Made by a program: the position numbers and the translations under genes. A stretch of DNA of 64,000 nucleotides from Harmothoe impar (Eukaryota; Annelida; Polychaeta; Phyllodocida; Polynoidae), in the NCBI GenBank assembly GCA_947462335.1, contig OX381714.1, positions 54,729,800 through 54,793,799 on the forward strand, read 5' to 3'. A model generated the notes under the pieces. It was given only the letters and a program-made list of their open reading frames with translations. It had not been told where the DNA came from and did not search any database. Positions 32,448 to 44,600 of the stretch are shown here, piece by piece; positions within the stretch are counted from its first letter, which is position 1; every line of letters starts with the position of its first letter.

Positions 32448-32978
32448 GGCTCAGTCTCATGAGTTTGTAACAGTTCAAACGTCTTTGACCGGTGGCGTCT
32501 TTGACCGGTGGCGTCTTTGACCGGTGGCGTCTTTGACCGGGTATGTGATTAAAATGAAGAAAAAAGTAGTATATAGTAAAGAAATTCAAGCTTCAATATC
32601 TTCATGTAATAAACAGTCTATGGTTGTTTTACCCAATTAAAAAAAATAATTTTAATGCACATATTAAGGGTTCCTTTTGGGCTTTTTTTCTTCAGCCGGT
32701 CAAAGACGTCACCGGTCAAAGACGACGCCGGTCAAAGACGTTTCAACTGTTACAAAGTCATGAGACTGAGCCAGTAACATAAATATATGAAATATATCAA
32801 TTTTAAATAATGCCTCGAAATGATGTGTTATAACATATTATACAATAAATTTACCCATTTCTTTACTATACACTACTTTTTTCTTCATTTTAATCACATA
32901 CCCGGTCAAAGACGCCAGCGGTCAAAGACGCCACCGGTCAAAGACGTTTGAACTGTTACAAACTCATGAGACTGAGCC
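32448..32978. mobile_element. Foldback element I with GTCTTTGACCGG repeats
   Basis: Left arm 32448-32584 and right arm about 32857-32978 are long inverted repeats. Each starts from the outside with GGCTCAGTCTCATGAG, then TTTGTAACAGTTCAAAC, then tandem 15-bp units GTCTTTGACCGGTGGC-like (four left, three right), then an AT-rich part. A third copy of the end plus repeats sits in the middle (about 32694-32776), oriented like the right arm. Non-coding. Confidence 0.8.
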
Positions 32979-33990
32979 TTCTGTGTCATATCATGTGTAA
33001 CTTTTTTTTAATTATTAACATTATTATATTTACATACCCTTTCTACTTATATATAAACATTGTATAGGAAGTTTTGTAAAAAAAAAAAATTAAAAAGACA
33101 AGTAGGATTTTTCCTGTACGTATATGGGTTTTATATTCTTGTCATTTATATTATTACCCAAATATCCTGTTCATTATGTATACAATTTGTAACATCTTTT
33201 CACTTTTTACATTTTGTATGTTATCATTGTAGTCTAAATCAATTTCGATATTAAATGGCATATAACATAAAACTTCTATATATACTTAAGTCAAATGAAC
33301 AAACACAACTGATTTCTGAAGATTGTCTATAATCGCTATGTAACATTGTGGAAGACGCTAAAATTCTTTTTTAAATAAAAGAAACACTTGCTGCGGCTAT
33401 TGCTCAAAGCATCCGATTGGTTTATAAATAAAGACAAACATGTGCCTACAGTAGCTGATGTGGATCGTATGGCCGTTTGCTGCAGCAAAAGTCAATATTT
33501 CAATCGATATCCCTTCTGCTCCTTGTGCTACAGAATACCTCTGCACCTCATTACTAAGTCATTCTAACCAATGAGCAATGATTTAAGCAATGCCTATCTT
33601 ACAGGGCTTAAGTTTGGTGCATAAGATATGATATATTATGTAAGTCAGACAAGCATTATAAGGAGACCTTCACTTTCTGTAAAATAATTGCACAAATATT
33701 ATTATATCCTGCCAAAAAGAAACCTGTAATGGTTTCTAGCAAGAGCACTAGTGATGCATTCAACAGAGCTATCTCCACCAATAAATATGGACATTGATAT
33801 TATTTTTATGACTTAAATTATTATAAAAATTTAGTTGTGGTAAATGTGTCAATTTCTATCAGGAAGTTCCTACAGAAAGAATGCTAATTAGGTAGTTGAC
33901 TTATCTGTTTGATAGACTCTCAATATAATATTTCTAAAGGTAAAAATATTCTTATTTCTAATGGAAAAGACCACAGACTTGAGCCATATA

Positions 33991-34470
33991 CAGTGAAATC
34001 TCGATTTAAGGAGGACGGTTATAAGGAGCAGACGGTTTAAAGGAACACATTTGCTGTGCCAAAATCTTTTCTATATATTTCTATAGTAAAAAAACACTCT
34101 TAGTACGAGCATTTCTAGCCAAAAAATCATTTATAAGGAGCAATTTATTTCAAGATAGTATGTCATTTTTTTATTTTAAAAATCTCACATATCCTACAGC
34201 CCCTGTGATGCTGTGTGGACTATATGGGCGGCCTACAAGGGTGTAGGTGTGAACCTGTGAGGAGGGGAGGCAGGGGGAGGAGGGGGGGGGGGGGTTGTCC
34301 GGACTTCTCCTGTGATATGGACGGCCCATATGGGTGTAGGTACGGACCTGTGGGGGGGGGGGGGGGGGGGCAGGTATATATAATATGACCAAAATTGGTT
34401 ACAAGGAAGGTTGGTTACAAGGAGCAAATTTGCCTTGCCAAAAGGTGCTTCTTATAACGAGATGTTACTG
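33991..34470. mobile_element. TA-flanked MITE with CAGTGAAATCTCG ends
   Basis: CAGTGAAATCTCGATTTAAGG faces CTTATAACGAGATGTTACTG; TA lies on both sides. Inside are two related GGTGTAGGT / CCTGTG blocks, each followed by a long G run (near 34260-34292 and 34350-34370). Confidence 0.7.
34282..34372 (+). repeat. Long G runs
   Basis: Two uninterrupted runs of G, the longer about 18 bases (near 34353-34370), could form G-quadruplex DNA. They lie inside the MITE 33991-34470. Confidence 0.7.
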
Positions 34471-35353
34471 TAACATGGCCCACAAGGCTCGATACCTGGC
34501 CTGGGATGAATAATTAAAGGATTCTCAGTAGTCTCGAATTCAGGGCACCAGTGCAGCACAGGGTTGGTTAGGCTCACATTCCAGCTGACCCGGTAAGGTG
34601 ATACATGTATACCGATGAGCCAGAACACATGCAGACCTAAAGTGGAGCTTATTGTAGTCACAGACACACATACAGTAACAAGGTAAGCTAGTGCATGGTA
34701 AAGGTAGGTCTGACTGCTAGTGTGCTGAACTAATTGCGGTATGTTTACCTGTGCGACAGCCTCTCTGCCTCATCCCTCTGTATCTCTTTCTCTCTCTCAC
34801 TCTTTCTCTCATTCATTGTGTCTCTGACTCTGTCTCTGTCCCTATGTCTATCTCTCTCTCTTTGCAGCTTGTCTGTGTGACAGCTTCTCTCTCTTCCTTC
34901 TCTATATGGCCTATGCACATGTGGTGCAATATGTGTTGACTGTATTCAGGTGCTGTGAACAAGCTAACGTTAATACAAATCTCTGTTTGCAAAGTCATGT
35001 GTTGTTTTATTCACCAAGAAGTAGCTTACCTATAGTATTATATTTGGACAGGGGTGATAGTATCATAAGGATTGTAGTTAGGTTAGGTATATTTATCATA
35101 CTAACATTATGTCAGCCATTAGAGGATTGAGCAGTAGTAATTGTCTTAATTAATCACTGGGTCTCCACAGGATTATGTGTATGGCACTGCCATTTCATGG
35201 TGCCTATGATGATAAGATTGTACCTCAGTCGTCATGTAAATGATATTGATGCCTGTCAGCACTTGTGGCTGGCCTAAAGGGTCCCCGATAGATGCCTGTT
35301 TGATTCATCATTTTCTGATTTCTCTTCCAGAATTCCTACCTCAATAAACCATC

Positions 35354-37169
35354 ATGTATAGTGATGATGATGCTGAAGTCCAGACAGTTGTTCTGGACAA
35401 TGGTTCTTACACCTGCAAGGCAGGATTTGCTGGAGATGATGCCCCAAAATCTGTATTTCCATCCGTTGTTGGCATACATAAGAACGCAGTGACCACAAAG
35501 GGCATTGACCAGAAGGATTGCTATGTAGGAAATGAGGCACAGAGCAGGAGGGAATCACTCTACCTTAAATACCCCATGCACAATGGTGTAGTTAGTGACT
35601 GGGACTGCATGGAGAAGATATGGCACCATGCCTTCTACAATGAGCTGCGTGTGACTCCAAGTGAGCACCCTGTTCTTCTCATCGAACGGCCATTCAACCC
35701 AAAAAACAACAGGGAAAAGTCAGTGGAGGTAATATTTAATCCTTTATCAAAAAATGACAAATCGCTCACCATCACTGCATTTATGAGGGTTACCACTAAT
35801 GCAGTGCCAGCTTATTACTTTTCAATGCAGTATTTGTTGCATTACATGTTTCTCCATTCATCTGACATTTAAATGGCACTGCTTATTTCATGGAAGAAAT
35901 CCATGGCACAGCAATCTAGCTTTGAAACTAGGACAGACAGGTGTTTGGAAGAAAAGGCTTTCCCAGAAGAGGATATGGGATTTTGTCTATTTCTATTTTT
36001 ATAAAAGACAGATATCATTACACTATCGTACTGATCGTTTTTTTACCATGTGACTACTGAGAAAACTTTTCTTTTTCTGTGCAGGTTATGTTTGAGTCAC
36101 TCGATGCCCCTAGCATGTACCTCGCCAACCAAGCAGCGCTCTCACTATATGCCTCTGGCCGAACTACTGCTGTCATTGTTGACATTGGTTACAGTGTCTC
36201 ACACATTGTCCCAATCCAAGAGAACACTGTCCTGACAGATGGCATCAAGCGTCTTGATGTTGGAGGCATGAACCTCACAATGTATCTGGCGGAGATCCTT
36301 GCAGAAGATGGACACACATTCAGAATACCAGCTGACTTGGAAACGGTCCGTGACTTGAAGGAGAAGCTTTGCCATGTTCCTCTGGACTATGAAGATGAGA
36401 TGAAGTCTGGAGCCACGGTGAAGGATTACGAGCTGCAAGATGGTAACGTTATTGAAGTTCGTAACCAATCCCTCAAGTGCCCAGAGCTCCTCTTCCAGCC
36501 AGAATTATTTGGTGAGATCAATCTTAGTTTAAGTGAATATATATTTGTGCTACTTACCTGTAGCTTAAATCGAATATATTAATTTAGAGTTATTGTCAAT
36601 AACTTAACATAACTATTATGGAAGGTACTGATTATAGGCTGTATAGATAAAGGACTTGAAAATCACTTTGTATAATTTTTTATTCATTATACAACTGTAT
36701 TGGGTCAATAATGTTTTTCATGTGATGGATTTGTAAGAACATGGGGAATAGCCAACACACTATAATGTAGGGCAACACAGCAATTTAAGGCACAGTTTAT
36801 GTATCCAATTTATAGAATTGATGATGATTTTCTGTTTCAGGAGGTAAAGAATCCCCTGGACTCCATTCCCTTATCTACGACTCCATCATGAAGTGTGGCA
36901 TTGATATCAGGAGGGAGTTATATTCCAACATTGTTCTATCAGGTGGCAGCTCCATGTTTGCTGGTCTTCCAGAACGCATTGAGAAGGAGGTTAAAGCTCT
37001 TGCTCCACCCTCAATAAAGGTCAAGGCTATTGCTCCCCCAGAGCGCAAATACTTCTCATGGATTGGGGGCTCTATCATGGGCTCTCTGTCTACTTTCGAG
37101 TGCATGTTGATTGCAAAAGAGGAGTATTATGAGGAAGGGCCCTCGATTGTTAACAGAAAATGTCTTTAA
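35354..37169 (+). CDS. Divergent actin-like protein, three coding exons
   Basis: Exons 35354-35728, 36085-36511 and 36841-37169 join in phase with GT/AG borders to 376 aa, the length of actin. A likely 5' untranslated exon ends in the acceptor near 35330. The actin fold is clear throughout ([54 protein letters not shown]-terminal [10 protein letters not shown]). Nucleotide loops are altered: DNGSG is DNGSY in phosphate loop 1, and DSGDGV is DIGYSV in loop 2, so Gly15, Asp157 and Gly158 equivalents are lost. Gln137 and His161 equivalents remain. It is therefore a fast-evolving or orphan actin with doubtful ATP hydrolysis, not a conventional cytoplasmic actin. No stop or frameshift was found. 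An LTR element begins 70 bp after the stop codon. Confidence 0.85.
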
Positions 37170-37239
37170 AAATCGGGTTTGCAATATTGCCCAATATACC
37201 ACACAGCAAAGCCCCAATACAGCATGCTGCAAAGATAAG

Positions 37240-37540
37240 TGTAGAGTTTAGTATTTTACGGTCGCAGAATAAACAACTCAGAAGGTTCTTTATACGTTCT
37301 GGATGCAAAGAGAGAGAGTTTTATTCACGTTTCCTACTACAGTAATCTAAGTTCGGTTCTTGTTCGGGACGAGACCTGATGAGGTCTGTCTACCACTGAG
37401 CCTTCCGGCCTTATATATCCCACCCTACCCGATCGCAGCGCCCCCTTATCAACACTCGCGCCCTCTGTATATGGGTCACGAACTAATATCTTATGGTGGT
37501 TTATATAACTGCGATCCGAGTGGGATTCGAGTCCCCTACA
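37240..37540 (-). repeat. 3' LTR of element B
   Basis: 301 bp, TGTAGAGTTTAG...CCCCTACA. It starts 70 bp past the actin-like stop codon. On the plus strand it contains AATAAA at 37268-37273, which could serve as poly(A) signal for the upstream gene. Confidence 0.9.
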
Positions 37541-37553
37541 TAACCCCCCCTAG
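37541..37553 (-). other. Polypurine tract of element B
   Basis: Minus strand CTAGGGGGGGTTA directly before the 3' LTR. Confidence 0.75.
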
Positions 37554-37890
37554 ACAAAACATACACTTTTTTTTTTCAAACGGATACCTTCTAGGTATAC
37601 ACCAATATATAAAAAATGACGTTATGTCTATAATACACATAGGGGTATGCAAAGCATACGACTCGAATAACACTATACACACATTTGTTGTACATTAAAC
37701 ATGGCACAAGTATTATCAATACGAACGGCTTAACACGCTTCATATTAACTTAGTAACACTCATGCTTCCACGTGGGGATATATATACATATGACACATAC
37801 CGAAAATATATATAATCACAGCTCTACTCTTTATCCAGAATAACAGTTTATACAATATATACACTGCTCCCTGATCAATGTACTAGTATT

Positions 37891-38190
37891 GATCAGGCAC
37901 GCTTGTCAAAAAAATTTTTAGACAGCAGGTCCGTGGCGCTCTCCTCTTCAACAGCTTTCCTGATCGTTGTTGGCTTGGATCAGGCACACCAAGAAGAACG
38001 AATCTTATGGTGGGTGTAAAGGTGCTCTCCACTTCTTTCCCTCGACTTTTTCCGGGTCCGTATCATATCGATTGTATCATCTCTCATATTCAGTCGTAGC
38101 TCCCCGTCCCCTGATCCTTGATGGAATTGATGGATCAGGCACGCCTTCAGACTTACGTCTGTCAGCGGGTGTAAAGGTGCTCTCCTCTTC
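37891..38190 (-). repeat. Three hairpin-bearing repeats in 3' non-coding part of element B
   Basis: Copies at 37891-37949, 37978-38034 and 38133-38190. Each starts GATCAGGCAC and ends in a GGTGTAAAGGTGCTCTCC-like block (degenerate in the first copy). Between these conserved flanks is a different inverted repeat in each copy (CTTGTC/GACAG with A5/T5; AAGA/TCTT; CAGAC/GTCTG). The flanks are conserved while the stem sequences vary, which points to RNA or DNA structure. Confidence 0.65.
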
Positions 38191-38263
38191 TTTTCCCCGT
38201 ACGTCCCATTCGATTCTACTACCCCTAACATTCCGATTCAGCCCTAATACGGTTCATAACACC

Positions 38264-41067
38264 CTATCGGTCTAAAGCGTCCTTCTCCTCCAGGAGTTTT
38301 AGCGCGGCGGATCTGGTCCCATCCCATTCGTCCAGAAACACTCTGAAACATTCAAGGAACTTAACGTTCATTGCCTCATTTTTGGCATCGAGATCAAATA
38401 GTTTCCTCCGCAGTAAGGCAGTGCTGGAAGTAACGGTTTTACGGTCCTGCTCTAACCTAGCCTTTTCTTCATTCAACATCTTTTCCTTGTCAATGTAGAC
38501 CTTCTCTAATTCAGCCCGAGCCTCCTCCAATGCCTTGTCATTCTCTTCTTTATAACGGTCCTTATGTGTCTTCTGAATGGCTACAACCGAATCAGCAAAC
38601 AGGTTAACGACCCCGGCGTTGAAACGGATCGCTTACTCCTTCTGTGCCTCCTGAAATTCATCTACTAATTTCTGAGCACCCTCACATTCAACCTTCTCAG
38701 CCGCTTCGAAATAGTGTACTACCGGTTTCGTAGACATCCGGAGCCGGTTATCGGGCACAGTGGTCATCGGAGTTGCTGGCGAACTCTGAGATGGCTGTAA
38801 TTCCGGGTAGTCCGTTGTATCATCGGACGGAACCGACGGCTGTCTCCATACTGACGGATCAGCTGGACTCGGAGTGGGTTTACACGGAGCGGGTTTAGAA
38901 GGAGCGGGTGGGGTAGGTTTGATCGGGCCACGGTTCAAAGGTGACTGATACGCAGTAGTTGCGGATCGGTTGTAGGGTACCCGGAAGGTTGAAGGTGATT
39001 CGTCCCGGCCCCGTTTTGCATCACCTCGTGCCGGACTTCGGCTTGCCTGACGTTTAGTGTCAGTTCGATTCCTAGGTGGATCCCCTCGGAACTCCGCTAC
39101 CTGGTTCCACATTTCCTGGGGCATATCAAACTTCCCCCGATCCAGTAACAAGGCGGCTCGAGCACTCAGTTTACCATTACGGGCGTCGGCTACCTCACAG
39201 TAGGATTCAGTCATGGTCGATATCCCCTGAAAATCTTCCCTGCCCATTCGGTCGTATTTCTCTCTCCACAATCAGTGCAAATTATTGACTCGGGCCACAG
39301 TAGCACTCATACCCGGAGTGTGACAGTTTTTATAATGGCGAACCATGTTCGCCCTCCGAGTCGTTACACAGCCATCACATTTCTGATTTTCTCGGGTCGC
39401 CTCCGTCTTCTGACATTCGTACACCACCGAGTGATGCATATGTCGTTCGGTTAGGTGCCGGAGGAATCTACGGGCCGTTGTGTAATGTTTCGGTCTCGGA
39501 TTCTTTAAGCACAAGGCAAACGGACAGATGGTTTCTCGCTTTACCAGATACCACTCCTTGTAGGCCCATCGGATTTTCCAACGATGATCCCTACTGTAGT
39601 ATGCATCCGAGTGATGCCGGATCTGGTCGAACCACCATTCGTAGTGGTCAGACGGTAGCGGGTCTTTGATAGTCGGTCGGAGCCAATCTTCATCATCCGA
39701 TTCATTTTCCATGTTATAAGCCGTGGGGCAGCCATATTTGGACGGTCCTTGGCGCATTCCTCGAACGAGGCGGGTACGAACAGACAGAACTCGGTGTTTG
39801 CATTTTTGTACACCTCCTGCAACCCTCAAATTCCTCCTCAGTCATTGAGGACCCCTTTTTCGGTTTCGGAACTTTCTCCGTCGGTTCATCCCCCTCCTCT
39901 TCCTGTTCACCTTCCCCCTCACTCATATTTTCATCCTCTCCCGATCCGATGTTATCCTTCAGCTTCGTTTTCTCTATTATAGCCCCTACCCCGGCACTTG
40001 CAGCAGCCTGTATTGCCTTCAGCTGTCCGGGCGTCGGTTCCTTCTGTTTCAATCCTTCAGTTACCTTCTCCATTGTCTTCGGGTCGACTGTTAGATCTAC
40101 TATTCTCGGTTTCGGGTTCTTACACTTCCCCCCTTTCTTAGCAGCTCGTTTCTCTTTCGGACTCTTTCTCAAAGTCGGACGAATCCGTGTCCGTCTGACT
40201 TTCCTCACTCTTATCCTTCTTTACTTTCGATTTCCGGAGCACTACCTTTCCTTTCTCTACCGCGTCTTTCCTTAACTTTTCTGCTATCCTCTCCTTCTCT
40301 TCCTCTTCGGACGGGTCTCGGTTCATTTTCGGATCATATCCCTTGGTTTTCTTCCCTTCTCGGATCAGAGCACTTATGATCTCGTCTCTGCGAGACGGAT
40401 CATCGTCGCTTTCCTCCAATCGATCATAAAATTCATCGATGTCGATACTGTATAATTTAGTTTTTCTTCTCCGGTTCGCTAGCTTCTCCCATTCTTCCAC
40501 GTTTCGAGGCAAGATATTCTTTTCCGGTTCTCTAAAATATATATCCGCCTGGATGTCGAGTCCGGTTATTCCAACTCGAGTCGTTCCCGGAACACTGACT
40601 GGGATTACCGGTATTCGTTTCTCTCGGTACATCACCTCGCAGTCAAATACCGCCTTGCGAAAACCTTTGTGCACGTTCAATCCCTTCTGCATTTCGGGAA
40701 AGAATAGCAGCCAGTTTGACGGTAACGATTCATAAACATCAGCCCCCAATATTGCGATCAAACAGTCCCGTAGTTCATTCGGAAGAGTTCTCGGTACTCC
40801 TCCTTCCGGGACTACGGTCAGTTCATCAGCCAGAAATAGCTCCCGGCCATCATAACGGCTCACGAATCCCTTTTTGTCGGGTTCGGTATGTTCGGTGGTA
40901 ACAACTTTAAATACAGACCGGCCTTTCTCGTCATACTCCCCCGTTTCTTCCTCCATACTCACGTTGCCTAATGCAGCGTCTTCGATTCTAGTGACGGGTG
41001 AGAGCGGTTCATTCATAACATCGGTCATATCGATACTGTCATCTACGGGGTGGCAAGAACTCGCCAT
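38264..41067 (-). pseudogene. Third ORF of element B, broken zinc-finger and coiled-coil gene
   Basis: Colinear with the 1170-aa ORF of element A. The first 309 codons (40138-41067) include LPNELRDCLIAILG and an acidic/basic linker. Then come frame changes near 40140-40208, 39820 and 39720. The zinc-finger part at 39272-39829 has CPFALC with HLTERH, then CDGC with HYKNCH. A TGA at 39272-39274 and a TAA at 38633-38635 interrupt an otherwise continuous frame. The C-terminus (38264-38632) is a coiled coil ending LNVKF-like as in element A. The first finger keeps the C-x4-C, H-x4-H spacing of element A. Confidence 0.8.
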
Positions 41068-41243
41068 GTTTCGGTCTCTTTCTCGGGGTACGGTTCAAAT
41101 AAATTTCAGTTTCCTGGTCCTCACCGGGTGCCTGTGTTCACAAGCAACCCGGGTCTCCCACTAACCTTGATTTACAACTCTATTTCGCTTTGAAAACAAC
41201 TTCTCCTCGTGCGCTCGCTGTTGACCTTTGGTCCACCAAAAAT

Positions 41244-41410
41244 CAATATGGCGGTTCTTTCACCCGGAACGACCTTCCGCGCATGCGTGTTACCCCATGA
41301 GATCCCGCTCGGGGCGTGACCTCATGACCTCGTTCCAGATGTAAACAAAAGGGTTTTCGCGCCATTCATTACGGTACTAATTGCTGTCTATCGGAGTCTT
41401 TCATTGGTTC
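41244..41410 (-). promoter_or_regulatory. Possible internal promoter upstream of third ORF (B)
   Basis: Spacer of about 570 bp between pol and the third ORF. It contains CAATATGGCGG (41244-41254, YY1-like) and ATTGG at 41403-41407 (inverted CCAAT), at roughly the same distances from the ORF start as in element A, in a CpG-rich setting. Promoter role inferred. Confidence 0.35.
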
Positions 41411-41508
41411 GGAGTGAGCTCGTCAGGAGTATAAGTAGATGTATTTACAGGTGGCATATGCTCAACCCGCCGGATTATCTGTCCACCACCCTCAGGAACA
41501 CTCTAATC
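41400..41508 (-). pseudogene. Remnant of small ORF between pol and third ORF (B)
   Basis: Translates to VPEGG, then P-V-N-T and YTPDE before a stop. This matches the 43-codon ORF of element A at 9942-10073. An in-frame TAG lies directly upstream, so it is either broken or used as a spliced exon. Confidence 0.35.
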
Positions 41509-41635
41509 CGGTTAATTAATCCCCTCTTCCAGTGCCTGGGTATCGTTCCAACACATAGGACAGATATACCCGGTCTGCTCACCGGATAATCATATGACAT
41601 AACATAAAACTGGATTACATTCGTTGTGATTCAGG

Positions 41636-44600
41636 CTAGGTAATTGCAGTCCCTGGGTTCAATCTAGGACTGCGTCTCACCCCTTCTGGGTGAGGTTTTA
41701 GGTACCTGGTGACGACAGGGGCCTTTTCGGACGGTGAGCGGGCCACACTCAACGTCTTCCCCCTGCGCTTCCCTTCGCCTGCCGAGACTTTGGATTTCTT
41801 ACTCACCGATCGTGTTGGTGAGTTTTCGTCCTGCACCTTCCGTTTCTTCGGGCGTCCCACCCCACGTTTTACAGCCATATTCTTTATTTCTTTCTTCATC
41901 TGATTTAATTCATCCGTCCCCATTTTGAACATTTCCGCGGAGTACTCCCTTCCTTTCCACGGTTTCAGCCGATCAACGTTGGATTTCTGATTCCTACCAT
42001 GCGTATCCCTCATTAGCACAGTATTGTCACTGATCCGCTGTGTGATCCGCCAAGGTCCATCCCAATTATCACTTAATTTAATCCCTACTAACGGTTCATG
42101 GTACCTGCCTACCAATTCTCCCACTTCGTATCTTCTAGTCTTAAGATTCGTGTCATACCCAACCTTCTGCCTCTTGTCTAACCAATTCGTATGCATTTTT
42201 AAACTGTTCTTTCAGAGCCTCCACAAACATTATCTGACATGGTACCTCCGGGTTCATTCCTACTACCCCAAAAACCAGGTCCGCGGGCATGATCAGATCC
42301 TCCCCGAACACTAGTAAGTTAGGGGAACAGTTAGTGCTAGCATGTACGGTGCTGTTATAGGCATGACATACAAAGTCACATTGTTCATCCCAGTCATCCA
42401 TTCTCTGATTTACTAGTCCCTTCAATACTTGTATCAGGGTTCGATTAAACCTTTCTACCTGTCCGTCACTCTGCGGCCGGTATGGATTAGTACGAGTCTT
42501 ACAAATCGCTAACTGATGGCACATCTCCTGCCACAAATTTGATTCGAATTCCCGTCCCTGATCGCTGTGTAACATTAGTGGTACACCCAGATACAGGATC
42601 CAACCTTTCACCAGCGCTCGAGCACATGTTGCAGCCTTATGGTCCTTTATCGGAAACACTCGTGTATACTTCGTGTAATAATCCGTCACCACCATCATAC
42701 AAGTATTACCTTCGGGGGTCGTTACGAATCCGGTTATAATGTCTACAGCCACTCTCGCGAATCTCACCCCGAATAGTTCCTGGGTTAGAGGCATCTTACC
42801 CATTCCGCTTCCCGTCTTACTAGTGCAACACCTGGGGCAGGTCTCTATCCATCTCAATAGATCCGTACTCATCCCTGGCCAGTTATATTTCCTTCCTAAT
42901 CGTTCTAAAGATCTCTTTTTCCCGAAATGTCCACTGGTCTGGTGTCCATGGCAGAAGAACATTATATCCCTCCGCATGGCTGTTGGTATCACAATCTGTC
43001 GGATCCGATTTCCTAACGCATTTACTTTCCAACGGTACAGTGTATTCTGTACAATTTCAAGTTCCTCCCATTGTGCAATTAGTCTACGGATTTCCCTGTT
43101 CTCTAATGAAATTGCGGGTCTTGCCGGTCTTCCTCCTGCCTCTAACAATTCCTTCATTCGCTTACAATTCGGATCCTTCTCTTGAAATGCTCTAATCGAT
43201 TCATCTCCCCATTCTAATACACTCGGTTCCATATTCCTATATGGATGTCTCACCCCAGCTAAAACAGCATTGTGTGCCCCACAATCGGTACAACCAGTGT
43301 TCTGACACTTCCTAATAGGTATTCGAGACAAAGCATCCGCATTGACATGTTTCGCACCCTTCCTATGTTGTATCTGACTATGATCCAATCCAAATTCTGA
43401 TAAATGAGCGAGCCATCGTCCGATCATTCCTTCTGCATCCTTGAAGTTCAACAGCCACCTCAATTACGAATGATCTGTTCTCAACGTAAAGTCCGATCCC
43501 CACAAAAAGTGTTTGAACTTCTTAGTGTATACAACCACCGCTAGTAATTCTCTCTTGGTCGTACAATAGTTCCGTTGCCCCTTATTCATCGTGTTACTTG
43601 CAAATGCTATGGGTACCTCTTCCCCATCCTGTACCTGAGAAAGGGCTGCCCCTATACATTCGTTACTGGCATCCGTGTCTAAAATGAAATGGCCATCCCG
43701 AGTCGGATATCTGAGTACCGGGGTTTCCTTGAAAAGGTTCTTTATCTCTCGAAAAGACTCCTCCTGCTCTAAACCCCACGGAAACACTTCCTTCCTTCTC
43801 CCCGGCGTCCAGTGTGACAGACTTTGAATCGGATAACTCAGTTTCGAATAACCGGGCAAGAAATCCCGATAGTATGAACAAAAACCCAAGAATGAGCGCA
43901 CCTACTTTGGACTTCTAGGTGCCGACCATTCCATTACCGTTCGAATCTTCTCCGGATCTGCCTTCACTCCATCCGTTGATATGATTCGTCCCAGATAGTT
44001 GATACTCTTATGAAACTAACTAAATTTCTTCGGTTTTAGTTTCAACCCATTCGATATAATCCGTTTCAATACAACCCTCAAGTTTTCTAGACAATCTTCA
44101 ATTGATTTCCCGAATATTATTACATCATCCAAATATACTAAACATTTCTTCCATAAGATGTCGCTCAATAAAGTCTCCATCATCGCCTAGAATGTGGCCG
44201 GGGCATTACATAACCCAAAAGGCATCACATTATATTGGTATAAACCAATATGGCTCGAAAACGCGGTCTTCTCCATATCATCCTCTTTCATTCCCACCTG
44301 CCAGTATCCGGATTGTAGATCAATCGTACAAAACCATTTATTTCCGCCCAGGGAATCAATAGTCTCATCTATCCGAGGGAGAGGATAGGAGTTCTTCTTG
44401 GTCAATCCATTCAACTTACGATAATCGATACAGAATCTGATGCTTCCATCTTTCTTGGTTACCATACATACCGGGCTACTCCAAGGGCTCGTACTCGGGA
44501 CAATCACCCCTTCTTTCAACATCTTTCCGATTTCTTCCTCAGCCACCACTTTCTTGGCTAGAGGCAGTCGGCGGTATGGTATTTTGAAAGGTTCCGCATC

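Noticed and set aside
37515..37540. tRNA T-arm-like sequence at the LTR end of element B
   Set aside because: Only a TTCGAGTCCC-like match; no A box or acceptor stem, and it is part of the LTR.
43464..43466. Stops in element B pol as programmed readthrough sites
   Set aside because: Four scattered nonsense codons of different types plus a frameshift are typical of decay; element A has sense codons at these places.
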